The translations under genes were made by a program, and so were the position numbers. Of a stretch of DNA of 64,000 bases, positions 8,339 to 18,013 are shown one piece after another. The stretch's first letter is position 1, and each line of letters begins with the position of its first letter. The stretch comes from Bacillota bacterium. Its GTDB lineage: Bacteria > Bacillota > Clostridia > Lachnospirales > CAG-274. Location: assembly GCA_017460805.1 (NCBI GenBank), contig JAFUAF010000047.1:50346-114345 (forward strand), read 5' to 3'. Below the pieces are notes generated by a model. That model saw only the letters and a list, made by a program, of their open reading frames with translations, had not been told where the DNA came from and did no database searches.

Positions 8339-8367
8339 ATTATAAACCTACGACGTGATTTTGTCAA
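8339..8367 (-). promoter_or_regulatory. Consensus promoter converging on the peptide gene
   Basis: On the minus strand TTGACA (8362-8367), 17 nt, TATAAT (8339-8344) is a perfect sigma-A promoter. The -10 sits in a perfect 21-bp palindrome (8328-8348). It reads toward the peptide gene's 3' end. Confidence 0.8.
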
Positions 8368-8386
8368 GTGTGCGTTTTGGGAAATC

Positions 8387-8662
8387 AACCGCAAAGATAG
8401 ATGCGGACAATTGCGAAGCAATTGGCTTTTGGCGAAGCCAAAAGTTGTGAACTTCAACCGCAAAGATAGATGCGGACAATTGCGAAGCAATTGGCTTTTG
8501 GCGAAGCCAAAAGTTGTGAACTTCAACCGCAAAGATAGATGCGGACAATTGCGAAGCAATTGGCTTTTGGCAAAGCCAAAAGTTGTGAACTTCAACCGCA
8601 AAGATAGATGCGGACAATTGCGAAGCAATTGGCTTTTGGCAAAGCCAAAAGTTGTGAACTTC
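8387..8662. repeat. Four tandem 69-bp repeats of nested palindromes
   Basis: Units 8387-8455, 8456-8524, 8525-8593 and 8594-8662, then a 6-base start of a fifth. Each holds two hairpins with GAA loops (CAATTGC-GAA-GCAATTG and CTTTTGGC-GAA-GCCAAAAG). Units 3-4 carry AAA in the second loop. Because 69 is a multiple of 3, both strands stay open, producing artefactual repeat ORFs. It lies 17 bp downstream of lepA. No spacers are present, so it is not CRISPR. Confidence 0.95.
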
Positions 8663-8679
8663 AACCGCAGTATCCCCGT

Positions 8680-10488
8680 TTACTCCTCATCCAGCTTCAG
8701 CACGCTCATAAAAGCGGACTGTGGCACTTCTATACTGCCGATCTGGCGCATACGTTTCTTACCCTCTTTCTGCTTTTCGAGCAGTTTTTTCTTACGGGTT
8801 ATATCGCCGCCATAGCATTTTGCAAGCACGTCTTTACGCACCGCGGAAATAGTTTCTCTTGCGATTATCTTATTGCCGATAGCCGCCTGAATGGGTATCT
8901 CAAACTGGTGTCTCGGTATTTCTTTTTTAAGCTTTTCGGCCATTTTACGGCCTTTGTCCGCAGCAGAGGACTCGTGAACGATAAACGAAAGTGCATCCAC
9001 GACCTCTCTGTTTACCATCATATCCAGCTTGACAAGCTTGCTTTCCTCATAGCCCTTTAATTCATAGTCAAAAGAGGCATAGCCGCGTGTCCTTGATTTT
9101 AAAACATCAAAAAAGTCGTATATTATCTCGTTAAGCGGCAGGTTATAGGTCAGCACCGCCCTTGTTTCCTCTAAATATTCCATGCCGACATATTCGCCGC
9201 GGCGCTGCTGGCAAAGCTCCATTACAGTGCCGATATACTCGCTTGGCAGGATTATCTCGGCCTTTACGATAGGCTCTTCCATTTTTACTATGGTCGTCAC
9301 ATCGGGCAGGTCGGAGGGGTTTGAAAGGTCGATACATTCGCCGTTTGTAAGATAGACTTTGTAAATAACGCTCGGTGCGGTAGTCACAAGGTCAAGATCG
9401 AACTCTCTTTCAAGACGCTCCTGCACTATCTCAAGGTGCAAAAGTCCGAGGAAACCGCAGCGGAAGCCGAAACCGAGCGCAACGGAAGTCTCCGCCTCAA
9501 AATTAAGAGCGGCATCGTTGAGCTGCAATTTTTCAAGCGCATCTCTCAGATCCTGATATTTGCTGCCGTCCGCGGGGAAAATACCGCAGTATACCATGCT
9601 GTTTACCTTTTTATAACCGGGCAGCGGCTTGTCAACGGGGTTTGCGGCATCGGTAACGGTATCGCCTATCTGTGTATCGCGCACATTTTTAATGCTTGCC
9701 GTAAGATAGCCTACATCGCCCGCCATAAGGCTGTCGGTCGGGATATATCTTCCCGGACCGAAAACACCGACTTCCACGACCTCAAATTCCTTGCCCGTAG
9801 CCATAAAGCGCACCTTTGTACCCTTTTTAAGCGTGCCGTCAAAAACGCGCATAAAAACTATAACGCCCTTGTAGCTGTCGTAAAAACTGTCGAAGATAAG
9901 CGCTTTAAGCGGCGCATTTTCATCGCCGTTCGGCGCGGGGATATTTTTTATTACTCCCTCGAAAACATCGTCGATATTTATATCCGCCTTTGCGGAGATA
10001 AGCGGCGCATTTTCGCAGTCAAGACCGATAATATCCTCTATTTCCTTTTTAACGCGGTCGGGTTCTGCGCTGGGCAGGTCTATTTTATTGATAACGGGCA
10101 AAACTTCAAGGTCGTTGTCAAGCGCAAGATACACGTTTGCAAGTGTCTGCGCCTCCACGCCCTGCGCCGCATCAACAACAAGCACCGCACCGTCACAGGC
10201 TGCCAAAGAACGCGATACCTCGTAATTAAAATCGACATGGCCGGGGGTGTCTATCAGGTTAAAAATATACTCCTCGCCGTCAGCCGCCTTGTGGATAAGG
10301 CGCACCGCCTGGGATTTTATCGTAATACCCCTTTCACGCTCCAGATCCATATTGTCAAGCACCTGCTCCTGCATCTCGCGCTCGGTCAGAAGACCCGTCT
10401 TTTGGATAAGTCTGTCCGCAAGCGTCGATTTGCCGTGGTCTATATGCGCTATTATACTGAAATTTCTAATGTGTGACTGTCTGCTCAA
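8680..10488 (-). CDS. lepA: Elongation factor 4 (back-translocating GTPase LepA)
   Basis: Ribosome-associated GTPase, 602 residues, the family's normal length. It shows G1 (AHIDHGKST), DTPGHVDF and NKIDLP, EF-G-like domains, and the Lys/Arg-rich LepA C-terminal domain ([20 protein letters not shown]). The start is TTG at 10486-10488, giving (M)[18 protein letters not shown], with GAGGAG 8 nt upstream. It overlaps the stop of the preceding dockerin gene (TTGA), so the two are translationally coupled. That is an odd pairing of a housekeeping factor with a surface protease. Confidence 0.98.
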   Translation of the reverse strand: MSRQSHIRNFSIIAHIDHGKSTLADRLIQKTGLLTEREMQEQVLDNMDLERERGITIKSQAVRLIHKAADGEEYIFNLIDTPGHVDFNYEVSRSLAACDGAVLVVDAAQGVEAQTLANVYLALDNDLEVLPVINKIDLPSAEPDRVKKEIEDIIGLDCENAPLISAKADINIDDVFEGVIKNIPAPNGDENAPLKALIFDSFYDSYKGVIVFMRVFDGTLKKGTKVRFMATGKEFEVVEVGVFGPGRYIPTDSLMAGDVGYLTASIKNVRDTQIGDTVTDAANPVDKPLPGYKKVNSMVYCGIFPADGSKYQDLRDALEKLQLNDAALNFEAETSVALGFGFRCGFLGLLHLEIVQERLEREFDLDLVTTAPSVIYKVYLTNGECIDLSNPSDLPDVTTIVKMEEPIVKAEIILPSEYIGTVMELCQQRRGEYVGMEYLEETRAVLTYNLPLNEIIYDFFDVLKSRTRGYASFDYELKGYEESKLVKLDMMVNREVVDALSFIVHESSAADKGRKMAEKLKKEIPRHQFEIPIQAAIGNKIIARETISAVRKDVLAKCYGGDITRKKKLLEKQKEGKKRMRQIGSIEVPQSAFMSVLKLDEE

Positions 10489-13400
10489 TCTTTGTTCTCC
10501 TCATCTTTTTCCTTTTCACAAGGAAATTTTATCTTTTCGTTCTGTACTTTCTGCAATACCATAAGCGCATCGTTTGCGGTCAGCTTGTCATCATCATCAA
10601 CGTCAATAAATATATACCATTCACTCTCCTTCTTTTTGAAGATGGGCATTTCATATTTTTCGTCAAGCACAAGCTGCATGATACAAGTGGCATCCGCCGC
10701 CGTAATTTTGCCGTCCGCATCCGCATCGCCGTATGTTATCTTTATCAAAAACGCTTTAAGCGCGCTGCTGCCCGCATAGTCCTCATGGTCGTTGCCTATA
10801 ATGTCTTTTGAAAGTTCTTTATCCGTAAATATCGTTGCAATGCCCGTACTTACGCCGTTTGCATATAAAACTCCGTCTTTTGCGGTCAGTTTTATACCGT
10901 TTTTGGCATCATTTGTGACTACGGGAAGCGCCAAAAGACTGCCTTCAATATCTTCTCTGCACAGATATTCGTGCTCTTTGTCGGATAAGAAAACTTTATC
11001 CAATTCGCCCTCTTTAAGGTACTGCGAATTATCCTTGCTGTAATTTTGTATATCATCGCAGACAAGACCGTATATTTTTACATTGTCGCTTATCGTCTTT
11101 GACGGCTTTTCACTGCTGTCCTTTGCAGAAGCGGTATTGCCGAGGGCGATACAGTTTACAAGCGTACATTGCGCACCGTTTACGGCATTGACGGAAAGCT
11201 TTGTATACTTGTTCACATTGGCACACAAAGTGGAATTTACCATATTCATCCTGCCGCCGTTTATATAAAGCGTACCGCTTGATGATTTGTTGCCCCAGAA
11301 TGTACAGCCCAGTATATCGAGAGCGGAGTTGTCCGCATAAACAGCGCTGCCGTATGCCGCTTCACAGCCGTCAAATGTACAGTTTTTAAGGATAACATTC
11401 GAGTTGTGTGCCGCTACGACACCGCCTGCCGTGCCTGTCCTGCAAACATAAAAGTTGCAGTTTTCGATATTCGCGGCTGCATCTTCAAGGCAAATGATCG
11501 CTTTGCCGTCATAATAATCGTCACCTACGATATTGATACCCGATAAGTTTAACCCCGCTCCTTTTTTAACGCTGAAAAGCGTCTCTCTTACACGCATATT
11601 CACAGCCGAGGGGATATTTTTGTAAACACGTTCTTCGTTGCCCTCGTACTTTACGGTTATCTTCTTGGTCACTTCTATGGGAGTGTTCACATATATGCTG
11701 TCCAACTCGTCTGAAATAACTATGACATCGCCGTCCTCTGCCGCATTTACCGCCTCTCTCAGCGAAGTCGTACTGTCATATTCATCGACATCATCATATA
11801 AAGTATTAACTATGAGGGAACGGGCTTTTTTTACATATATCTTGCACACCTCGGTCAACGCATACCCGTCGGCATAATCAACACCCGCGCTTACTTCATA
11901 AGAGCCCAAAAGTTCCTTCGTCCAGCTGTCTGCGGTAATTTCCGTCCTGCCCGGTTCAAAGGTATAACTTCCGACCCTGCCTATCTCTTGAATGAGTTCT
12001 GATGAGTTCGCGTGCTTTGCCCAAAGGTAAACATCGCCTTTTACGGCGGCATTGCCCGTGTTTATCACATAAAATTTGATTTTTTCGCCCTCATTGAGTT
12101 TTTTCGCCTGTGAGGGAACGTAAAAATCGGAAAGCTTTCCGTTATTTTTGTCGGCTTCTATATAGAGTGACTTGCCGTCCGTCCACTTGCCGATGATATT
12201 TGCCTGCGGCTTGCTGTTATTGCCCACACGCACCCTTACAAACAATCTGCCGCCCGGGTTATCTATCTTATAAGATGCTTTCAGACCGCCGTTTTCCGTA
12301 CAGTATTTTGTCCATTCTTCGTTTTCCGCCGCTTTCGTATAAACGGTATAATCCGCATCCTCGCCGTAGACCTGTTTAAGCAGGTCAATGCCTTTAAGAT
12401 CGAGGTTGAGCCAAAAGCCGCTCTCACTCTCACCCGTAACATCACACCCAAGAGAGAGCTGAGCCTTATCCAAACCCGTATCTATATAATGAAGCGGAAA
12501 ATCACGCGTATTATCGCCGTAATATGCCTCTTTTATTTTTTTATCGCCGTTTACGGTTACCCTTGCGGTATAATCGCCGACAGGCAAAGCGGGCAAAGTA
12601 AACGAGGGTGTATCCGCCCTGAATACCTCTTTATTTGTCTTATTGTCAAAAACGACCGTATTTATTGCAACTTTATTTTCATCGATAACAGGGTCGGACG
12701 CCCTTGTTGCATCCGTAAAATCGACCTGCATTTTTATTTCTTCCCCCGCAAGCTTGTACGGATAAGCACCGAGGTGAGGATCAAATTCCGTCCTGTCGTG
12801 AAGAAGTACGGGAACAAGGTTATGATCGGTCACAGCATCCTTTGTGGACTCGGGATCGGTCTCCTTTTCACAGCTGTCGCTGTAAGGAAGCAAAGCCGTA
12901 TAATCACTTAAAACACAGGTGTGTCCGTCAAAATCAATGTAACTGCCCGAAAAGGCTATGCTGTCATGGCCGTCATCGCTGTATTTGCCGACTTGCGCCA
13001 GCTGAAGCATATTTTGTGTTCTGTTGCGGTAGGCAAAGCCGTCATTCGTCTCGTAATCATTGTTGTCGCAGAACAAAATGGCTTTTATAACGCCGTTTTT
13101 ATCCGTAACGCTGCCCCAGTATGTCAGGGCGTGAGCACTGCTGTCCTTTTTGTTTGCATCCTTTATGATCTCCACACCAAATGAAACGCCGCAGTTTGCG
13201 CGAAGATAGTCCTGCATTTCGTACAGACCCACGCTGCCCTCCGTATTGAAATATCTGCTTCTGATAAAATTGCCCGGAGCATAATCTTTCAGATAGCCGC
13301 CGCTGTTTCCCGAACGCCAGCCTTTTCCCGAATTACTGTCGTAAACGCCGCCGCTGAAAAACCAGTAAAGACCCGTTTTTTCATGGCCGCCCGTGTTTGT

Positions 13401-13961
13401 ATGCTCGTTCTGAAATACGTCAAACACCTCGTCCTCGCCGGCAAAGCCCGCTTTTTGTGCCCAGCCCGAATAATGCAGGATATTGGAAACTGCGGCAGCC
13501 CAGCACATTGAGTCGTCGCCGCTCACGCCCTCTTCGCCTTTTTTATCCGCATCTATAAATTCCAGATCGTCTATCTCGAATTTTTGACCGTCAAGCTTTG
13601 CTTCCGCAAGCTTCGTTTTTATGGTCTCTATATTGCTTTTGCTAAGACCCGCGATATAAGCGGTGTCACCCGAGGGGAGCGTAAATTCCGCGCTGTAGTA
13701 GCCGTTTGCGCCCTCGCTGTCCGCCGCAACGCTTACGGGATATTCCGTAACGGTAAGCAGGGTCTCGCCGTCCGAGATAAGGCTGTAGGACTCCATGTCC
13801 TCGCTCATATCGCTTATCATACCCATGACCGTAACTTTCGACTCGTCCTTGTATGTTATTTGTGTCAATATTTCATCATCATTTGTTTTTGCAAATACGG
13901 GAACCGAGTCCATGAGCATAATGCCCGCAAGCAAAGCAGCCGTTATCCTTTTAAATTTCAT
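10485..13961 (-). CDS. Secreted IdeS-like cysteine protease with beta-helix and dockerin
   Basis: A 1158-residue modular exported protein. The start at ATG 13961 has GAGG 8 nt upstream. Signal peptide 1-24. Peptidase region about 140-360: Cys ~153 in [19 protein letters not shown], His ~277 in HALTYWG, Asp ~299 in LFCDNNDYE. The His-Asp spacing (22) and surrounding residues resemble the IdeS/Mac immunoglobulin-degrading family (C66). CARDB-like beta domains follow, then a right-handed beta-helix opening with a CSLREA-like motif ([18 protein letters not shown]). The C-terminus is a type I dockerin ([19 protein letters not shown] and [20 protein letters not shown]). Substrate unknown; a cohesin partner candidate lies at 18014. 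Confidence 0.8.
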   Translation of the reverse strand: MKFKRITAALLAGIMLMDSVPVFAKTNDDEILTQITYKDESKVTVMGMISDMSEDMESYSLISDGETLLTVTEYPVSVAADSEGANGYYSAEFTLPSGDTAYIAGLSKSNIETIKTKLAEAKLDGQKFEIDDLEFIDADKKGEEGVSGDDSMCWAAAVSNILHYSGWAQKAGFAGEDEVFDVFQNEHTNTGGHEKTGLYWFFSGGVYDSNSGKGWRSGNSGGYLKDYAPGNFIRSRYFNTEGSVGLYEMQDYLRANCGVSFGVEIIKDANKKDSSAHALTYWGSVTDKNGVIKAILFCDNNDYETNDGFAYRNRTQNMLQLAQVGKYSDDGHDSIAFSGSYIDFDGHTCVLSDYTALLPYSDSCEKETDPESTKDAVTDHNLVPVLLHDRTEFDPHLGAYPYKLAGEEIKMQVDFTDATRASDPVIDENKVAINTVVFDNKTNKEVFRADTPSFTLPALPVGDYTARVTVNGDKKIKEAYYGDNTRDFPLHYIDTGLDKAQLSLGCDVTGESESGFWLNLDLKGIDLLKQVYGEDADYTVYTKAAENEEWTKYCTENGGLKASYKIDNPGGRLFVRVRVGNNSKPQANIIGKWTDGKSLYIEADKNNGKLSDFYVPSQAKKLNEGEKIKFYVINTGNAAVKGDVYLWAKHANSSELIQEIGRVGSYTFEPGRTEITADSWTKELLGSYEVSAGVDYADGYALTEVCKIYVKKARSLIVNTLYDDVDEYDSTTSLREAVNAAEDGDVIVISDELDSIYVNTPIEVTKKITVKYEGNEERVYKNIPSAVNMRVRETLFSVKKGAGLNLSGINIVGDDYYDGKAIICLEDAAANIENCNFYVCRTGTAGGVVAAHNSNVILKNCTFDGCEAAYGSAVYADNSALDILGCTFWGNKSSSGTLYINGGRMNMVNSTLCANVNKYTKLSVNAVNGAQCTLVNCIALGNTASAKDSSEKPSKTISDNVKIYGLVCDDIQNYSKDNSQYLKEGELDKVFLSDKEHEYLCREDIEGSLLALPVVTNDAKNGIKLTAKDGVLYANGVSTGIATIFTDKELSKDIIGNDHEDYAGSSALKAFLIKITYGDADADGKITAADATCIMQLVLDEKYEMPIFKKKESEWYIFIDVDDDDKLTANDALMVLQKVQNEKIKFPCEKEKDEENKD

Positions 13962-13977
13962 ATACATTACCTCACGA

Positions 13978-14862
13978 TCATTTTATTTCCATAAGTTCAT
14001 AATCCTTTGTGCCAAAGCCGAGTTCTGCTGCATAGTCAATGGTAAGCGTACCCTTGCGGCTGTTCACTCTTTCAAGAAAATGCTCCCTTCCCGGGTCGTC
14101 CGAATTTTTAACAAGATCTATACACGCTTGGTCTATTGCCACGGGGTCGAGAGAAGCGAGTATGCCTATATCTTTCATGCAGGGGTCTTCCGCAACGGCA
14201 CAGCAGTCGCAGTCTACCGAAAGATTGCACGCCATGCTGACAAAGGCTATCCTGTTTTCAAAATGCTTTACCACGCTTGATGCCGCATCCGCCATTGACT
14301 GTAAGAATATTTCCTGCTCGGGTAGATTATCCCATACGATATCCTGATCCGATATCTTACCGCCCGAGTGGATAAGGCACTTGCCCGCAGTTGAAGCACA
14401 ACCTATGGAAAGCTGTTTCAAAGCGCCGCCGAAGCCGCCCATGGGATGACCCTTGAAGTGTGACAAAACAAGCATTGAATCATAGTTCAGAATATTTTTG
14501 CCAAGCAGATTTTTCTTTAAAACTTTGCCGTTGGGGATATCCCATTCCACATCGGGGTCCTCGGCATCCATGATATCCACGTCAAAATATTTTGTCCAGC
14601 CGTGGTCTGCGATAAGTTTTTTATGCTTTTCGGTAGAATTGCGCGCACCGCCGTATGCCGTGTTGCACTCTACTATGGTGCCGTTTACGTGCTCCACCAT
14701 GGGGCGCATAAACTCGGGACGCAGGTAATTTTGGTTGCCCTCTTCGCCCGAATGTACCTTTACCGCTACTTTGCCCGGCAGAGTGATGCCAAGCATCTCA
14801 TACATCTTTATTACATTCTCGGGAGTTATTGTCTTTGTAAAATAAACTTTTGCCTTATTCAT
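13978..14862 (-). CDS. DUF362 domain protein
   Basis: A 294-residue cytoplasmic protein of the DUF362 family, with the hallmark KVAVKVHSGEEGNQNYLRP at the N-terminus and SHFKGHPMGGFGGALKQLSIGC in the centre. Cys residues near the end (SMACNLSVDCDCCAVAEDP) resemble a metal or Fe-S site. The family's biochemical role is not settled. ATG 14862 follows a CAGGAGGAATTAT ribosome site. The 16-bp gap to the dockerin protease and the shared strand suggest they may be co-transcribed. Confidence 0.85.
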   Translation of the reverse strand: MNKAKVYFTKTITPENVIKMYEMLGITLPGKVAVKVHSGEEGNQNYLRPEFMRPMVEHVNGTIVECNTAYGGARNSTEKHKKLIADHGWTKYFDVDIMDAEDPDVEWDIPNGKVLKKNLLGKNILNYDSMLVLSHFKGHPMGGFGGALKQLSIGCASTAGKCLIHSGGKISDQDIVWDNLPEQEIFLQSMADAASSVVKHFENRIAFVSMACNLSVDCDCCAVAEDPCMKDIGILASLDPVAIDQACIDLVKNSDDPGREHFLERVNSRKGTLTIDYAAELGFGTKDYELMEIK

Positions 14863-14940
14863 TATAATTCCTCCTGTCCGTTTTTGTGTATACTTGGTTT
14901 AATTATAACAAAAAAATCAGAATATTTCAATACCCGCTTA

Positions 14941-15268
14941 TTTTTGAGTTTCCCCATTTTTTGAGACCGAATGTTTATGATAACGCCAATTAAGCAGAGT
15001 AGCCGTGTGTCGCCACTTGTTATGTATACTGCAAAATTGGAATTTGACAAGGAGTTGTTGACTGCATTTTAAAGGCGTCCCTTTAGGGAAGCTGGCGCGC
15101 GAAGCGCGACTGAAGGGTGGATAAGCCTCGCAGGAATCACCCTTTCGACGCCGCAAGCGGCGCCACTTTCCCTAAAGGGACAGCTTTTTATACTGCGCAC
15201 GCTCTTACATTAACACCCCGTCAAACTCCAATTTTACTTTTCGATGCAAAAAAATGGGGAAACTCAAA
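14941..15268. repeat. MITE-like repeat element B with 20-bp terminal inverted repeats
   Basis: Terminal inverted repeat TTTGAGTTTCCCCATTTTTT at about 14944-14963 with a perfect inverted copy at about 15248-15267. A further near-copy in direct orientation (CCGCTTATTT...TTGAGTTTCCC, 15269-15291) flanks the right side. Inside, GTCCCTTTAGGGAA/TTCCCTAAAGGGAC (15078-15091/15168-15181) encloses GC-rich hairpins. The inner edge AAACTCCAATTTTACTTT matches element A inverted. No transposase is encoded. This fills the gap 14863-15340. Confidence 0.75.
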
Positions 15269-15340
15269 CCGCTTATTTTTTTGAGTTTCCCTATATTTGC
15301 ACCGCAGTAAAGTCATATCTTGACTCCGTACAAAAATATA

Positions 15341-15369
15341 TTGCTAAATACGTCAAGTTATGATATACT
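15341..15369 (+). promoter_or_regulatory. Promoter of the kinase/PqqD/peptidase trio
   Basis: TTGCTA (15341-15346), 17 nt, TATACT (15364-15369), 33 bp before the first start codon. The three genes appear to form one operon ending at the terminator 16848-16871. Confidence 0.65.
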
Positions 15370-15401
15370 AACTATGTAATATGTTTTTAACGAGGTACAA
15401 A

Positions 15402-16109
15402 ATGAAAAAATTAAAGGTAGCGGATATCAATGTCCTTATAAAATACGGCTATCCCACGCTTATCAAGCAGGCGGAAGCGTATCTGAGCGACTTTGATAAG
15501 GAAAATATAAGAATAAGCATACCCGATGAGGAGCTTGTGCGTTTACAGGCCGAAAACCCGCATCTGTCCATAGATGATGTGGAGTACATCTTCACGGGCG
15601 CGGCATTTTACGAGAGCATAATAAATTTCAACGGATTTTTGCTTCATTCTTCGGGCGTATGCGTGAACGGCTGGGCGTATCTGTTCTCGGCGGATTCGGG
15701 CACGGGCAAAAGCACGCACACGGGGCTTTGGCAGAAATACCTTGGCGAAGATGCCGCAAAGATAATAAACGACGACAAGCCCGCCATACGCATTGTGGAC
15801 GGCAAAAACTATGTTTACGGCACACCATGGAGCGGCAAGACCGACCAGAATTTAAACATACGTATGCCGCTTGGCGCTATAGTTTTTCTTGAACGCTCGA
15901 AAGAGAATTTTATTCAGCCGATAAGCGCACAGGATGCCATACCAAAACTTTTTCAGCAGACACTTCGCCCGCGTGACCCCGCGCAGATGAACAAACTGCT
16001 TGATGTACTTGACAAAGTGCTGAGCGAAACGCCGCTTTACCGCCTTGGCTGCGATATGAGCAAAGAGGCTGTTGACCTTAGCTTTAACACTATCAGACGT
16101 GACAAATAG
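15402..16109 (+). CDS. HPr-kinase-like P-loop protein
   Basis: A 235-residue protein with the HPr kinase/phosphorylase C-terminal fold. It has a P-loop (SADSGTGKST, about residues 100-109), preceded by a region for a small bound or modified partner, and DDKPAIR further on. It is shorter than HprK (~310) and lacks its N-terminal domain. ATG 15402 is chosen for GAGGT 5 nt upstream. Such truncated kinases occur in lasso-peptide and other peptide-modifying clusters, where they phosphorylate a Ser of the peptide. It is followed by a PqqD-like protein and an S26-like peptidase. The substrate is not visible here. Confidence 0.78.
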   Translation: MKKLKVADINVLIKYGYPTLIKQAEAYLSDFDKENIRISIPDEELVRLQAENPHLSIDDVEYIFTGAAFYESIINFNGFLLHSSGVCVNGWAYLFSADSGTGKSTHTGLWQKYLGEDAAKIINDDKPAIRIVDGKNYVYGTPWSGKTDQNLNIRMPLGAIVFLERSKENFIQPISAQDAIPKLFQQTLRPRDPAQMNKLLDVLDKVLSETPLYRLGCDMSKEAVDLSFNTIRRDK

Positions 16110-16122
16110 GAGGAATGTTAAT

Positions 16123-16389
16123 ATGAAAATTAAAGAAGGATTTTTATTAAGAACTGTAGCGGGCAGCAATATTGTTGTGCCTATCGGCGCAGGCAGTATT
16201 GATTTCAGCGGTGTTATCACACTGAATGAGGTTGGCGCATTTTTATGGAAACTTCTGGAAGAGCCGACAAACAAAGAGGCCATGCTTGAAAAACTGACCG
16301 CCGAATATGATGTTGATACAGAAACGGCATCAAAGGATATTGACGCTTTTTTGGCAAAATTAAGGGAGGCAAACCTTTTAGATGATTAA
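16123..16389 (+). CDS. PqqD-family peptide-recognition protein
   Basis: An 88-residue winged-helix protein of the PqqD/RRE type, which binds leader peptides of ribosomally made peptides. It shows the family signature LNEVGAFLWKLLEEPTNKEA and a C-terminal helix (IDAFLAKLREANLL). AGGAGG precedes ATG 16123, 13 bp after the kinase gene. It overlaps the next gene by 8 bp. No radical SAM, cyclase or transporter is adjacent, so the maturation step served is unknown. Confidence 0.82.
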   Translation: MKIKEGFLLRTVAGSNIVVPIGAGSIDFSGVITLNEVGAFLWKLLEEPTNKEAMLEKLTAEYDVDTETASKDIDAFLAKLREANLLDD

Positions 16390-16852
16390 GGAAGTACGCC
16401 TTGCCGAGCTTTACCCCGTAATGAAAGAGGTGCTCGAAAGCGGCGGTACGGCGAATTTTAACCCGCACGGTACAAGTATGCTGCCCATGCTGCATGACGA
16501 CGGAGACCGTGTGGTTTTAAAAAAGCCCGAGGGCGAACTGAAAAAATACGACCTGCCGCTCTACAGGCGTGACAACGGGGCTTTTGTGCTGCACAGAGTA
16601 GTCAGAAAGCCCGAAAACGGCACCTACACCATGTGCGGCGACAATCAATGGCATCTTGAAAAAGGCATCAGACCCGACCAGATAATCGGTGTGGTAGTTT
16701 CCTTTGAAAGAAAAGGCAAAAAAATAAGCGCCGATAACGCGCTGTATAAGCTGTACACAAGGGTATGGGTAAACATTATGCCGTTAAGACACCTGTTTAT
16801 AGGCGGTATGCGAAAGATCAAAAATATTATAAGAAAAATAATTAAAGGCTGA
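16382..16852 (+). CDS. S24/S26-like peptidase of the kinase-PqqD operon
   Basis: A 156-residue protein with the signal-peptidase-like core: Ser in GTSMLPMLHDDGDRVVL (about residues 31-47) and the conserved FVLHRVV...YTMCGDNQW block. A C-terminal basic, amphipathic end (MRKIKNIIRKIIKG) may touch the membrane, but no clear transmembrane helix is present. The catalytic Lys expected after the Ser region is not obvious. It starts inside the pqqD-like gene, so translation is coupled. Plausible roles are leader removal or a non-catalytic DNA/peptide-binding relative. Confidence 0.72.
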   Translation: MIKEVRLAELYPVMKEVLESGGTANFNPHGTSMLPMLHDDGDRVVLKKPEGELKKYDLPLYRRDNGAFVLHRVVRKPENGTYTMCGDNQWHLEKGIRPDQIIGVVVSFERKGKKISADNALYKLYTRVWVNIMPLRHLFIGGMRKIKNIIRKIIKG

Positions 16853-16871
16853 CGGAAGTCAGCCCTTTTTA
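16848..16871 (+). terminator. Terminator of the kinase/PqqD/peptidase operon
   Basis: GGCTGAC-GGAA-GTCAGCC followed by TTTTT, overlapping the stop codon of the peptidase gene. Confidence 0.85.
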
Positions 16872-16876
16872 TTGGA

Positions 16877-16948
16877 TACACCCTAGGGGAATCGAACCCC
16901 CACCTTCCGATCCGGAGTCGAATGCTCTATCCATTAAGCTAAGGGTGC
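16877..16948 (-). tRNA. tRNA-Arg (CCG)
   Basis: The minus strand folds as a full cloverleaf. Acceptor GCACCCT/AGGGTGT ends in a G-U pair. The anticodon stem TTCGA/TCGGA encloses loop CTCCGGA with anticodon CCG. The T-arm is GGGGTTCGATTCCCC. CCA is not encoded. It is alone and faces the trio's terminator. Confidence 0.95.
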
Positions 16949-16980
16949 ATAAATGCGGTTTTGCGCAGCAAAAGCGCATT

Positions 16981-17913
16981 TTAACCGTCTTTTCTGTAAT
17001 TGACTATATATATCCCCGTGCTGACACAGACGAGTGCAAGCACAAGTTTTATATCCAGAAAATCCTCGCCGAGGAAGATGCCCGAAAGGATAACGCCGAA
17101 AACGGGGTTCAGGAAGCCGAAAAGCGAAATTTTCCCAACGGGATTATATTTAATAAGCTTTGCCCACAGGGTAAAGGCCGCCGCGGAGAGGAGTGCGAGA
17201 TATGCCATACTCAAAACGCAGTCCAAGCCGTAAAAACCAAGCCTGCCTCCGAGCGCAAGCCCGAGAACGATAAGCACGATACCGCCAAGTGCGAGCTGAC
17301 TTCCCGTTAAAAGTGCGGGTTCGGTATTTTTTGCATAGACCTTTGTTATCACGCCGCCAAGCGCAAAGCAGAACGCAGCTATAAGCATAAACCCGTCGCC
17401 CGTAAGTGTAAAGCCCGTATTGATATCTCCGCCGAGGTTGCAGATCACAACACCCGCAAAGCCCAATATGCAGCCTATTGTCTTATAGACCGTCATTCTG
17501 TCGTCCTTAAAGGCAAGAGCCGCAAGGATAACGGCAAAGAAATTGCCCATAGAATTTATTATAGAGCCCTTTACACCCGAAAGATTGGCAAGGCTGACAT
17601 AGAAAAACACATATTCAAGCACAGTCTGCACAAAACTAAGCAGCAGGATGCCGCGCATATCGCTTTTTTGCGGCAGTACAAACCGCCTGTTCGCAGCACT
17701 GTTATAGATAAGCACAAGCAGTCCCGCAAGAAGAAACCTGACCCCCGCAAAAACAAACCTGTCGGCAGGTGTACCGTCCGTTATACGAAACACCTTGTAT
17801 CCTATTTTTATCGCAGGGAACGCACTGCCCCACAGCGCCATAGCAATAACGGCGATCATCAGAATAACCGCTTTTTTTGTGTAAAAAGCACGTTCTTTAA
17901 CTTCTTTATCCAT
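16981..17913 (-). CDS. EamA/DMT-family membrane transporter
   Basis: A 310-residue inner membrane protein with ten predicted helices in two EamA repeats (ALWGSAFPAIKIGYK in the first; FGFLNPVFGVILSGIFLGE in the second), the usual length for metabolite exporters of this family. The start at ATG 17913 has AAAGGA 6-7 nt upstream; an upstream in-frame ATG lacks a ribosome site. Substrate unknown. Confidence 0.88.
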   Translation of the reverse strand: MDKEVKERAFYTKKAVILMIAVIAMALWGSAFPAIKIGYKVFRITDGTPADRFVFAGVRFLLAGLLVLIYNSAANRRFVLPQKSDMRGILLLSFVQTVLEYVFFYVSLANLSGVKGSIINSMGNFFAVILAALAFKDDRMTVYKTIGCILGFAGVVICNLGGDINTGFTLTGDGFMLIAAFCFALGGVITKVYAKNTEPALLTGSQLALGGIVLIVLGLALGGRLGFYGLDCVLSMAYLALLSAAAFTLWAKLIKYNPVGKISLFGFLNPVFGVILSGIFLGEDFLDIKLVLALVCVSTGIYIVNYRKDG

Positions 17914-17976
17914 AGTCTTTCCTTTCGTAACGACTATCATATTATACCACCATTTTAAACATATTGCAAGCAAAAA

Positions 17977-18006
17977 AAGAGTGCACCGAAAGATGCACTC
18001 TTTATA
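17977..18006 (-). terminator. Terminator after the SLH/cohesin gene
   Basis: On the minus strand AAAGAGTGCA-TCTTTCGG-TGCACTCTTT followed by TTTT, just beyond the stop of the gene at 18014. Confidence 0.85.
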
Positions 18007-18013
18007 GCTTTAA

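Noticed and set aside
8339..8367. Promoter belonging only to the membrane protein at 7601-7990
   Set aside because: A strong hairpin with T's lies directly downstream, so most transcripts should stop before that gene; partial read-through remains possible.
8387..8662. CRISPR array
   Set aside because: Units are contiguous and identical with no variable spacers, and no cas genes are nearby.
8308..8815. Repeat proteins read from both strands of the 69-bp array
   Set aside because: The unit length is a multiple of three, which keeps frames open by chance; no ribosome site or signal.
9436..10476. A 346-codon open frame on the plus strand
   Set aside because: Exactly antisense to lepA, which is certain; no ribosome site.
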